Assembly: GCA_031278795.1 (NCBI GenBank)
Contig: JAITJT010000062.1
Location: 1-5,822 of the forward strand
Reading direction: 5' to 3'
DNA length: 5,822 bases
Origin: Deltaproteobacteria bacterium
GTDB taxonomy: Bacteria > Desulfobacterota > Desulfarculia > Adiutricales > Adiutricaceae
The position numbers were made by a program, and so were the translations under genes. This document shows positions 1 through 5,630 of the stretch, one piece after another (positions within the stretch are counted from its first letter, which is position 1; every line of letters begins with the position of its first letter). Under the pieces are notes generated by a model. That model was not told where the DNA came from and made no database searches. It was given only the letters and a program-made list of their open reading frames with translations.

Positions 1-82
1 TTTTATAAAGCCTTCTATGAAGCCTTCTATGAAGCTTTCTATGTAGCCTTCTATGTAGTTTCTTATGTAGTTTCTTATATAG
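1..82. repeat. 12-bp tandem repeat, six full units plus a partial
   Basis: On the plus strand, 11-82 divides exactly into six 12-bp units: CCTTCTATGAAG twice, CTTTCTATGTAG, CCTTCTATGTAG, TTTCTTATGTAG and TTTCTTATATAG. A partial, diverged unit lies at 1-10 and the array may continue past the window edge. The units grade from one end to the other, as expected if the array grew by local duplication. It lies inside the minus-strand reading frame and encodes its (Y/F)I(E/R)(G/N/S) repeat. No spacers separate the units, so this is not CRISPR. Confidence 0.85.
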
Positions 83-195
83 AAATTAGTAACACCTTTT
101 GAAAAGGGATCATCCTCTGCGATGCCAATTTCAGCAGATAACTCCGCATTTTTCTTCTTTATTCTCGCCAGAAAGCTTTCACGGACTCTATCCAT
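1..195 (-). CDS. Partial unrecognised protein, 5' end only, with (Y/F)IEG tandem repeat
   Basis: A minus-strand frame starts with ATG at 195-193 and stays open for 65 codons to the window edge, so the 3' end is missing. The start is supported by GGAG at 206-203, 7 nt upstream. The frame itself is open further upstream to a TAA, but no ATG occurs there. The product begins MDRVRESFLARIKKKNAELS, a charged and probably helical segment. After FSKGVTNF it enters a 4-residue repeat whose successive units are YIRN, YIRN, YIEG, YIES, FIEG, FIEG and FIK. The repeat follows directly from the 12-bp DNA repeat at 1-82. I do not recognise the family. Tails of repeated xxEG units occur in some uncultured-bacterial nuclease/transposase-like proteins, but no catalytic domain is visible in this piece, so no function is assigned. 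The strong Shine-Dalgarno and multiple-of-3 repeat favour real coding. Confidence 0.55.
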   Translation of the reverse strand, partial: MDRVRESFLARIKKKNAELSAEIGIAEDDPFSKGVTNFYIRNYIRNYIEGYIESFIEGFIEGFIK

Positions 196-317
196 TTCCA
201 CACTCCTAAATTTTATCTTTTGCTCAATTGAAACAAGCGGCTCATAGTGATTATCAAAAAAGCGATTATTTTTGGTATCTTACTTACATTATTAAATTTT
301 GCTAAAACAATTGCAAG

Positions 318-358
318 ATCATATTTACCTTAAAACGTAGTCAAATTGTAGTCAATTT
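318..358 (-). promoter_or_regulatory. Possible promoter of the leftward gene, with a doubled -35-like element
   Basis: Read on the minus strand, TTGACT (344-339) is followed 15 nt later by TATGAT (323-318), each one base off consensus. The spacer is shorter than the ideal 17. The TTGACT is duplicated within an 11-bp tandem repeat (GTAGTCAAATT at 337-347, GTAGTCAATTT at 348-358), about one helical turn apart, which could also be a regulator site. It would leave an untranslated leader of roughly 115 nt before the ATG at 195. The AT-rich context makes chance matches likely. Confidence 0.25.
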
Positions 359-464
359 ACTTTTTTTATTAGTTTTTTTCTTTTTTCAGAAATAGTTAAG
401 ATATAAGTGCTAAGAGTTAAGGGATATTTTAATCTTTTCCTGACAAACTTTGTGCGCAATTATA

Positions 465-636
465 TTATCGCCTTTCTCAGTACTAACAAGGCCTTTTGGC
501 TTACCACGCACTAGTTTTTTTTATTTTTTTATCGCGGATTATAATACTTCGCCTTATTATTCCTCATAATAAACGCCATATTAATCTTCACTTATCGCCA
601 TCAACAAACCCCAAATTTATCGCCATTAATATCGCG
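465..636. repeat. Cluster of TTATCGCC-like words
   Basis: The word TTATCGCC occurs at 465-472, 592-599 and 617-624, with variants TTATCGCG at 529-536 and ATATCGCG at 629-636. Two copies extend to TTATCGCCATCAA and TTATCGCCATTAA, 25 bp apart. In such an AT-rich stretch the shared GC-containing core stands out. It could be a set of protein-binding sites, remains of a decayed tandem array, or coincidence. Nothing in the flanks decides between these. Confidence 0.3.
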
Positions 637-697
637 AAAATTAACACCGTTTAGAGATCTTTAAAGGACGCGTTTAAATCCACCGCCAAAGCCTGAG

Positions 698-826
698 ATG
701 GAAGAAAGTTGGAAAGAGTTAGGGAAAAACAGCCTTAAAATGATAATCCGCGCTTTAACAAGCGTTTCAAGTTTTGATCCCCATAAGCTTTCCGGAAAAG
801 CCCTGGGACTTTTAAAATATCATTGA
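698..826 (+). CDS. Doubtful 42-codon ORF, possibly a gene remnant
   Basis: An ATG at 698 opens 42 codons to a TGA at 824-826. The frame is open back to 665 after a TAA. The product starts MEESWKELGKNSLKM and ends with FDPHKLSGKALGLLKYH, a plausible soluble, helix-rich composition. The stretch is less AT-rich than both flanks, which is why it is listed. Against it, there is no good Shine-Dalgarno before the ATG, it is very short, and I recognise no family. It could be a small gene, the end of a decayed gene, or chance. Confidence 0.18.
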   Translation: MEESWKELGKNSLKMIIRALTSVSSFDPHKLSGKALGLLKYH

Positions 827-847
827 TTCTAATTTTAGTTTACCTAT

Positions 848-888
848 ATGTATGCATACTTTTTTATTTACATCAATATAATGTATGC
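848..888 (+). promoter_or_regulatory. Possible promoter (-10 TATAAT) with palindromic operator-like site
   Basis: A perfect TATAAT lies at 877-882. The 10-bp perfect palindrome GTATGCATAC at 850-859 sits where the -35 element would be, and no good -35 hexamer is present. The word ATGTATGC recurs at 848-855 and 881-888, 33 bp apart, bracketing the presumed polymerase site. A regulator binding GTATGC half-sites could explain both. A transcript from here would run towards the flavodoxin gene with a leader of about 340 nt containing the hairpin at 1032-1092. AT-rich DNA gives chance TATAAT matches, hence low confidence. Confidence 0.3.
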
Positions 889-1031
889 TCCCCTTGGACA
901 TTTTCCCCACATTTTCCTCGCAAATGCTGAAACATTACGGAATCCGTGTCGGGATACGCGTTTGTCCCCTTGGCTGGAAAATCACCTTCCTAAGTGCTAT
1001 ACTTCATTGTTGTCGCGGCGTGGATTCACTT

Positions 1032-1105
1032 GAACAGCTTGCGAGTTAGATATTTTCCCCATGTTATAGAAATTTCCATTTGTGAGCTGTTCCTATGCGT
1101 TTTTT
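1032..1105 (+). terminator. Terminator- or attenuator-like long hairpin with T run
   Basis: GAACAGCT at 1032-1039 is the exact reverse complement of AGCTGTTC at 1085-1092. Allowing G-U pairs the stem continues inward to 1046/1078, giving about 15 pairs around a 31-nt loop. Six T's (1100-1105) follow 7 nt after the stem. This could end a short transcript starting near the TATAAT at 877 or act as an attenuator before the flavodoxin gene. The large loop and the gap before the T run are not ideal for intrinsic termination. Confidence 0.35.
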
Positions 1106-1228
1106 ACCTTCCTTTCACTCCACTAAGCGCCGGAGCGCGCCTTTCCACCTCCGCTATTCCCTTTCTTTTCAGACTTTTCACTCCCTCTTTAGGCCCCTAA
1201 AAAATCTACACCTGTGGAAAATGAAGAA

Positions 1229-1867
1229 ATGAAAAATAGAAAAATACCCATAATCATCGCCTCCAGCCTTCTGGCTGTGGTACTCTCCGCGGGCATAATT
1301 TTCGCCCAAGCAATCGATCAGACCGCCCAACCCCAGGTGGTGGAATACAAGGGGGCCAAGGACGCCTTCGGTAAAAATCTCATCGTGGTCTTCTCCCTCA
1401 CCGGGAACACCCTCAAGCTCGCGAAGATTATCCAGCTCAAAACCGGTGGAAGCATCTTTGAGATTAAAACCAAGACCACCTATCCCACGGGCGATGAGCT
1501 CATACCCTTCGCCAAGGCCCAAAGGGACCAAAAAGAAACAGTTGAGTTCGAGGAGCCTCTTCCGGATCTGGCGGAGTACGATACTATCTTTTTGGGAACA
1601 CCTGTGTGGTTCCATGAAGTGCCCTATCCCTTAAGCGTCTTCCTCGCGGAGTGCGATTTTAAGGGGATGCCGGTCATTCCCTTTGTTACCTCCGGAGGCG
1701 GCCCGGGGGACGTCGTGGCGTCCCTTAGGGGCTCCATCAAGGACGCTGACATAAAGGAAGCCCTGCTCATCTCCCGCTACACCACCAGGCCCATCCAGGA
1801 GATAGAAAACTACGTGAACAGCTGGCTTAACCCCCTGGCCGCGGCCAGGGAGGCGAAGGCTGAGTGA
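1229..1867 (+). CDS. Exported flavodoxin-like protein
   Basis: This 212-residue protein has an FMN-binding flavodoxin fold placed outside the cytoplasm. It starts with a Sec-type signal or anchor: basic MKNRK, a hydrophobic stretch at about 6-24, then an AQA site near 26-28. No lipobox Cys is visible, so it is probably periplasmic or membrane-anchored rather than a lipoprotein. The flavodoxin domain follows: strand LIVVF and phosphate loop SLTGNT (56-61), the FMN-flanking GTPVWFHEVP loop (123-132), and PFVTSGGG (about 151-158). These match the flavodoxin_4-like group; a redox role with FMN is inferred and the partner is unknown. A GTG at 1214 in the same frame would add five residues (MENEE). 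I prefer the ATG because it gives a cleaner signal peptide with GGA 10 nt upstream. miaB follows 81 bp downstream on the same strand, and a functional link is not evident. Confidence 0.85.
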   Translation: MKNRKIPIIIASSLLAVVLSAGIIFAQAIDQTAQPQVVEYKGAKDAFGKNLIVVFSLTGNTLKLAKIIQLKTGGSIFEIKTKTTYPTGDELIPFAKAQRDQKETVEFEEPLPDLAEYDTIFLGTPVWFHEVPYPLSVFLAECDFKGMPVIPFVTSGGGPGDVVASLRGSIKDADIKEALLISRYTTRPIQEIENYVNSWLNPLAAAREAKAE

Positions 1868-1948
1868 GATAGGCTTTTGTTTCTAGATATAGAGCTAATT
1901 TCCCGTGAATTTAGGTTTTTTCCACCCCAGAGTTAGGCCACCGCTAAG

Positions 1949-3352
1949 ATGCCCAAGAAACTAAGGCGCTTTAAAATACTCACCTTCGGCTGCCAGATGA
2001 ACGTCTACGACTCCAGGCGCCTCTCAGTGTTACTCACCCGGGACGGCTGGGTGGAGGCCGGGTCCCTGGAGGAGGCGGATCTCATCTTCCTCAACACCTG
2101 CTCGATTAGGGAAAAGGCCGAAAAAAAGGTCATAGCGCGCCTTAGGGAGCTTCTTCCCCTTAAAAAAGCCAATCCCTCGCTCATATTGGGGGTGGGAGGC
2201 TGTGTGGCCGAGCAGGAGGGAAAGGGTTTAATCCAGAAGGTCTCCAAGATAGATCTAGTCATTGGCCCCAGAAGGCTCCATGAGATACCGGCACTCTTAA
2301 GGCCCTTGAGAGAAGAGGTCTTTCCCGTGGTTCTGGCCGGAGACCCTCAAGAAGATCCACTGATGGATAGCCTAATATACCCTAGGGGGGATGACCTACC
2401 CTCACCTCTCTCAGGATTTATCACCATCATGGAGGGCTGCGACAACTTCTGCGCCTACTGCGTGGTTCCCTACGTGCGCGGCCGAGAAAGGAGCCGCCGG
2501 ATGGAGGATATCTTGGATGAGGGCAGAGCCCTCATCCAGAATGGCGCCAAGGAAATAACCCTCTTGGGCCAAAACGTCAACTCCTACAAAGCTGATAGTC
2601 TGGATAAGGGGGTATTACCCTTCCCGGAGCTACTAAGGAGGGTGGGAAGGCTTCCCGGGCTTAAGCGCCTACGCTTCACCACCTCGCACCCCAAGGATTT
2701 TCCCAAAGAGCTTAGTGAGCTCTTCAAAACGGAAAGTACCCTGGCCCCTCACGTCCATCTTCCGCTCCAGGCTGGATCTGATAGGATATTAAAGGCCATG
2801 GGCCGGGGCTACACTATGGAGAGCTACCTCGCCATAGTGGATAGCCTGAGGGCGGCAAATAGGGACATTTCCCTCACCACGGACATCATAGTGGGCTTCC
2901 CCTCCGAGACGGAAGAGGACTTCGAAAGGACACTTGCGGCCGTAAAATCCATCCGCTTCGACTCTCTCTTCTCCTTTAGGTACAGTGACCGCCCCCAAAC
3001 CAGGGCCCAAAGGCTTCCTAAGAAGGTCGAGGACACGGTAAAATCCAGGCGCCTGGAGGAGCTCATAAGAATCCAGAAGGCCATATCCACTGAGATCAAC
3101 CAGGGGACCCTGGGTAAAACCGTGGAAGTGCTCTGCGACGGAAGGGGAAGACTCGCAGGTCAGCTTAGCGGACGCACTCCCTCCAACAAAATAGTGCATT
3201 TCCAAGGAGAGGAGTCTCTCCTGGGGGAGTGTGTGGAAGTTAGAATAGTTAGGGCCGGACCCGTGAGCCTCCAAGGAGAGCTCACCGGACCACTCACGCT
3301 TATGGGGAGAGTGAGTGTTGAGGGAGAGGTCGAGAGGATTCTGGTCCCTTAA
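1949..3352 (+). CDS. miaB: tRNA-2-methylthio-N6-dimethylallyladenosine synthase (MiaB)
   Basis: MiaB is a cytoplasmic radical-SAM methylthiotransferase that converts i6A37 to ms2i6A37 in tRNAs reading codons that begin with U, which helps keep the reading frame. The 467-residue product has the full family layout. The N-terminal methylthiotransferase domain carries cluster cysteines C15 (GCQMN), C51 (NTCSIRE) and C85 (GGCVAEQ). The radical-SAM domain has C164, C168 and C171 in EGCDNFCAYCVVPYVRGRER, followed by the TTDIIVGFPSETEEDF segment (309-324). The C-terminal TRAM domain spans about 380-446. The CVVPYVRGRERSR context and NKIVHF in TRAM point to MiaB rather than RimO or MtaB. About 20 residues trail beyond TRAM. 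An in-frame TAG at 1934-1936 lies just upstream, so ATG 1949 is the first possible ATG; only a weak AGG (1935-1937) precedes it. Its substrate implies a MiaA elsewhere in the genome. Confidence 0.96.
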   Translation: MPKKLRRFKILTFGCQMNVYDSRRLSVLLTRDGWVEAGSLEEADLIFLNTCSIREKAEKKVIARLRELLPLKKANPSLILGVGGCVAEQEGKGLIQKVSKIDLVIGPRRLHEIPALLRPLREEVFPVVLAGDPQEDPLMDSLIYPRGDDLPSPLSGFITIMEGCDNFCAYCVVPYVRGRERSRRMEDILDEGRALIQNGAKEITLLGQNVNSYKADSLDKGVLPFPELLRRVGRLPGLKRLRFTTSHPKDFPKELSELFKTESTLAPHVHLPLQAGSDRILKAMGRGYTMESYLAIVDSLRAANRDISLTTDIIVGFPSETEEDFERTLAAVKSIRFDSLFSFRYSDRPQTRAQRLPKKVEDTVKSRRLEELIRIQKAISTEINQGTLGKTVEVLCDGRGRLAGQLSGRTPSNKIVHFQGEESLLGECVEVRIVRAGPVSLQGELTGPLTLMGRVSVEGEVERILVP

Positions 3353-3360
3353 AAGATGTA

Positions 3361-3473
3361 AAGCTAGAAGCTAAATGATAAAAGCTAATGATTGGGCTAA
3401 TGATTGAAGCTATTATGATAGAAGCAATGTGATATAAGCTAATGATAGAAGCTATAGATATAAGCTTCTTGCT
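3361..3473. repeat. Degenerate tandem array of about 13-bp AAGCTAATGATAG units
   Basis: Just after the miaB stop, nine consecutive units begin with AAGC or a close variant. They start at 3361, 3368, 3382, 3395, 3407, 3422, 3436, 3449 and 3462, with lengths of 7, 14, 13, 12, 15, 14, 13, 13 and 12. The consensus is close to AAGCTAATGATAG, seen exactly at 3436-3448. Because the lengths vary, no reading frame is maintained, so the array is non-coding. There are no spacers and the units are too short for CRISPR. It fills most of the miaB-purB gap and supplies the arms of the hairpin at its end. Confidence 0.8.
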
Positions 3474-3481
3474 AGTTTTTT
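3447..3481 (+). terminator. Terminator-like hairpin after miaB
   Basis: AGAAGCT (3447-3453) pairs exactly with AGCTTCT (3463-3469) around a 9-nt loop, and six T's follow at 3476-3481. The 7-bp stem is AT-leaning and the T run begins 6 nt after the stem, so it would be a modest intrinsic terminator. Its place, about 100 nt past the miaB stop and before a TTGACA, fits a transcript boundary between miaB and purB. The arms come from the AAGCT array, so the structure may be a by-product of the repeat. Confidence 0.35.
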
Positions 3482-3482
3482 A

Positions 3483-3524
3483 TTGACATGTCTTACAAAG
3501 TAAAAAACAAACCATCCGTATAAA
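3483..3524 (+). promoter_or_regulatory. Promoter-like elements upstream of purB
   Basis: A perfect -35 hexamer, TTGACA, lies at 3483-3488 and a good -10-like TATAAA at 3519-3524. They are 30 nt apart, so they cannot belong to one standard sigma70 promoter, and there is no good -10 at 16-18 nt from TTGACA. A promoter for purB-uppS is expected in this spacer, between the terminator-like hairpin and the purB start at 3597. Which element is used cannot be decided from sequence. Confidence 0.25.
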
Positions 3525-3596
3525 AGCTAAAGAAGATATACTCATTTTGGCCAAGTTCTTTTATTCTCTAAACCATAAACAAAACTGGAAACAACC

Positions 3597-4895
3597 ATGA
3601 TCGAACGCTACAGCCGGGAAAAGATGGCCAGCATCTGGACCCTGGAGAATCAGTACAGGAGCTGGCTCAAGGTGGAGCTGGCGGTGGTTAAGGCCCAAAG
3701 CGAAATGGGGCTAATCCCCCAGGACGAGGCAGAGGAGATAATCAAAAAGGCGGACTTTGACCAGGGGCGCATAGCTGAGATAGAAAAAGAGGTGAACCAC
3801 GACGTCATTGCCTTCGTCACCAACGTGGAGGAGAAGGTGGGGCACGCCGCCCGCTTCTTCCACTACGGGCTCACCTCCTCGGACATCCTGGATAGCTCTC
3901 TGGCCTTAAGGCTCTTGGAGGCCCATAAGATAATCCAGGAGGACCTGGACCAACTCCTTACGGCTCTTAAGACTAAAGCCCAGGAGCACATAGGAACCCT
4001 GGGGATTGGCCGCAGCCACGGCGTTCACGCCGAACCGCTTCCCTACGGCCTCAAGTTCGCCTCCCTCTACGCCGAGTTCAAGAGGCACCAGATCCGCCTA
4101 GAGAGGCTCAAGGACAACCTGGCCACGGGTAAGATATCCGGGCCCGTGGGAAACTACAGCGCCAAGTCCATCTCCCCGGAGCTGGAGGCCAAGGCCCTTG
4201 GCTATCTGGGTTTAAAGGCCACCCCCATCAGCACCCAGGTGCTACCTAGGGACATCCACGCCGAGTTCATCTTGGCCTTAAGCCTCATGGCCACCTCCTT
4301 GGAGAGGATGGCGGTGGAGTTTAGGCACCTCTCCCGCACCGAGGTGGGTGAGACCGAGGAGGCCTTCGGGGCCAAGCAGAAGGGCAGCTCCGCCATGCCC
4401 CACAAGAAAAACCCCATTCTCTCGGAGAATATCTCTGGTCTGGCGAGGCTTGTAAGGGCCTACGGTCAGGCATCTCTGGAAGACGTCATCCTCTGGCACG
4501 AGAGGGACATCAGCCACTCCTCGGTGGAGCGGGTGATAATCCCGGATTCCACCACCCTGGTGGACTTTATGTTATCTAGAGCCACCAGCCTCATCCAGGG
4601 GCTAATAGTTAAAACTGAGAGGATTGAGAAGAACCTGGGGCTCACGGGCGGGCTCTACAACTCCCAGGAGCTACTTCTATCACTCTGCGAGAAGGGCCTT
4701 AGCCGCACCGAGGCCTATCACCTGGTCCAGAACCCCGCCCTCATGGCCAATGAACTGGGCTTGGACTTCAAGACATTGGTCCTGGAGAGCCAGGAGATCC
4801 GCAAGTACCTGAACCCCACGGAGATAGACAAGATATTCAGTCCGGATCGCTTCTCCAAATGGGGCCAGGACATACTTTCCCGCACCGTGTCTTAA
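3597..4895 (+). CDS. purB: Adenylosuccinate lyase (PurB)
   Basis: PurB is a cytoplasmic homotetramer that catalyses two fumarate eliminations in purine synthesis: SAICAR to AICAR, and adenylosuccinate to AMP. The 432-residue product is the usual length of the short bacterial form. Key residues are all present: H68 in NHDVIAF, H89 in HYGLTSSD (89-96), the general-acid H141 in GRSHGVHAEP (138-147), and the fumarate-lyase signature GSSAMPHKKNP (263-273), whose loop serine (S264 or S265) is the catalytic base in studied relatives. The all-helical core and C-terminal domain follow without interruption. ATG 3597 gives the standard N-terminus (MIERYSREKMASIW); only a weak GGA (3587-3589) precedes it, 7 nt upstream. 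The 244-bp spacer from miaB suggests independent transcription, and uppS follows after 12 bp, probably in the same transcript. Confidence 0.97.
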   Translation: MIERYSREKMASIWTLENQYRSWLKVELAVVKAQSEMGLIPQDEAEEIIKKADFDQGRIAEIEKEVNHDVIAFVTNVEEKVGHAARFFHYGLTSSDILDSSLALRLLEAHKIIQEDLDQLLTALKTKAQEHIGTLGIGRSHGVHAEPLPYGLKFASLYAEFKRHQIRLERLKDNLATGKISGPVGNYSAKSISPELEAKALGYLGLKATPISTQVLPRDIHAEFILALSLMATSLERMAVEFRHLSRTEVGETEEAFGAKQKGSSAMPHKKNPILSENISGLARLVRAYGQASLEDVILWHERDISHSSVERVIIPDSTTLVDFMLSRATSLIQGLIVKTERIEKNLGLTGGLYNSQELLLSLCEKGLSRTEAYHLVQNPALMANELGLDFKTLVLESQEIRKYLNPTEIDKIFSPDRFSKWGQDILSRTVS

Positions 4896-4907
4896 AAAAA
4901 GGTGACC

Positions 4908-5630
4908 ATGGATACGACAGTAGCCCCGGCCCCAGGAGGCGTTCCCCAGCACATAGCCATCATCATGGACGGAAACGGCCGCTGGGCCAAGGCCAGGGGC
5001 CTCCCCCGCTCTGAGGGGCACAAGGCCGGAGCCGAACCCGTGAGGGAGATCCTCAAGGCGGCCCACGCCTTGGGTGTCAAGTACCTGACCCTCTACACCT
5101 TCTCCTCTGAGAACTGGCAGCGCTCCCAAAGCGAGGTGGAGAGCCTCTTTTCTCTCCTTTTAAGGTACTTGGACTCCGAGACCCAGGAGCTCCTCATCTC
5201 CGGGGTGAAGCTAAACGCCGTGGGCGATCTGGATAAACTCCCCAAAGCCACCCTAGACGCCCTCTTTGACGCCATGGAGGCGACAAGCGCCAATACGGAC
5301 ATAACCTTGACCCTGGCTCTCTCCTACGGGGCCCGGGCCGAGATCACCCAGGCCGCGAGACGACTTTGTGAGAAATGCGCGGGCGGCATCCTTAAACCCG
5401 AGGATCTAACTGAGGAGCTCTTCCGCTCTGAGCTCTGGAGCGAGATGCTTCCGGACATAGACCTCCTTATCCGCACGGGCGGGGAGCAACGCATATCCAA
5501 CTTCCTGCTCTGGCACCTGGCCTACGCGGAACTATATATCACGGACACCTTGTGGCCTGATTTCGCCAAAGAGGATCTAGTAAAGGCCATAGAGGATTTC
5601 AAGGTGAGGGTTCGCCGTTTCGGGCGCTAA
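4908..5630 (+). CDS. uppS: Isoprenyl transferase / undecaprenyl diphosphate synthase (UppS)
   Basis: UppS is a cytoplasmic, membrane-associated cis-prenyltransferase that extends farnesyl diphosphate with isopentenyl diphosphate to make the C55 lipid carrier for peptidoglycan and other envelope polymers. The 240-residue product is full length. Visible family motifs are IMDGNGRWA with catalytic D21, GH with H38, YTFSSENW (63-70), and RTGGEQRISNFLLW (189-202) with the diphosphate-binding arginines R189 and R195, then AYAE with E208 and the closing TDTLWPDF. H203 stands where many relatives have Q, a minor change. The start is chosen at ATG 4908: GGTGA at 4901-4905 matches the anti-Shine-Dalgarno in correct register. 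A GTG at 4902 in frame would add two residues but lacks a site of its own. The gene follows purB closely. The common partners frr, cdsA and dxr are not next to it; downstream is repeat DNA. Confidence 0.95.
   Translation: MDTTVAPAPGGVPQHIAIIMDGNGRWAKARGLPRSEGHKAGAEPVREILKAAHALGVKYLTLYTFSSENWQRSQSEVESLFSLLLRYLDSETQELLISGVKLNAVGDLDKLPKATLDALFDAMEATSANTDITLTLALSYGARAEITQAARRLCEKCAGGILKPEDLTEELFRSELWSEMLPDIDLLIRTGGEQRISNFLLWHLAYAELYITDTLWPDFAKEDLVKAIEDFKVRVRRFGR

Larger units (their letters stand above)
196..1228. other. Long AT-rich region without a convincing gene
   Basis: About 1 kb separates the leftward gene start from the flavodoxin gene. Positions 200-660 are very AT-rich, with T runs around 361-386 and 516-531, many stops in all frames, and only scraps of open frame. 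Positions 660-830 are less AT-rich and hold one short ORF. Positions 830-1228 contain a possible promoter, an inverted repeat with a T run, and small direct repeats such as CCCCTTGG (890-897 and 966-973). The short open frames at 848-1033 and 994-1200 have no Shine-Dalgarno, overlap each other and resemble nothing I recognise, so I do not call them. No tRNA, tmRNA, SRP RNA or RNase P RNA signature was found by eye. It may be a regulatory spacer plus decayed sequence. Confidence 0.6.

Noticed and set aside
1030..1056. Promoter TTGAAC-15-TATTTT
   Set aside because: Both hexamers are weak, the spacer is too short, and the site is inside the hairpin stem.
848..1200. Two overlapping plus-strand open frames of 61 and 68 codons
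   Set aside because: They have no Shine-Dalgarno, irregular composition rich in Phe, Leu and Pro, and overlap each other and the hairpin; no support as genes.
1214..1228. GTG start for the flavodoxin protein
   Set aside because: It would prepend the acidic MENEE to a signal peptide that otherwise begins with the expected basic residues, and no better ribosome site supports it; it remains possible.
1178..1615. 145-codon minus-strand open frame opposite the flavodoxin gene
   Set aside because: It lies antisense to a gene with clear flavodoxin motifs and its product has no recognisable domain; it is a frame shadow of GC-ending codons.
2789..3274. 161-codon minus-strand open frame inside miaB
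   Set aside because: Antisense to the radical-SAM and TRAM coding region, with no motif of its own.
3302..3483. Minus-strand open frame through the AAGCT array with ASII-like repeats
   Set aside because: The unit lengths vary and are not multiples of 3, there is no start codon, and it runs into the end of miaB; it is a by-product of the array.
4680..5129. 149-codon minus-strand open frame across the purB-uppS junction
   Set aside because: It is antisense to two certain genes and its translation is a low-information shadow.
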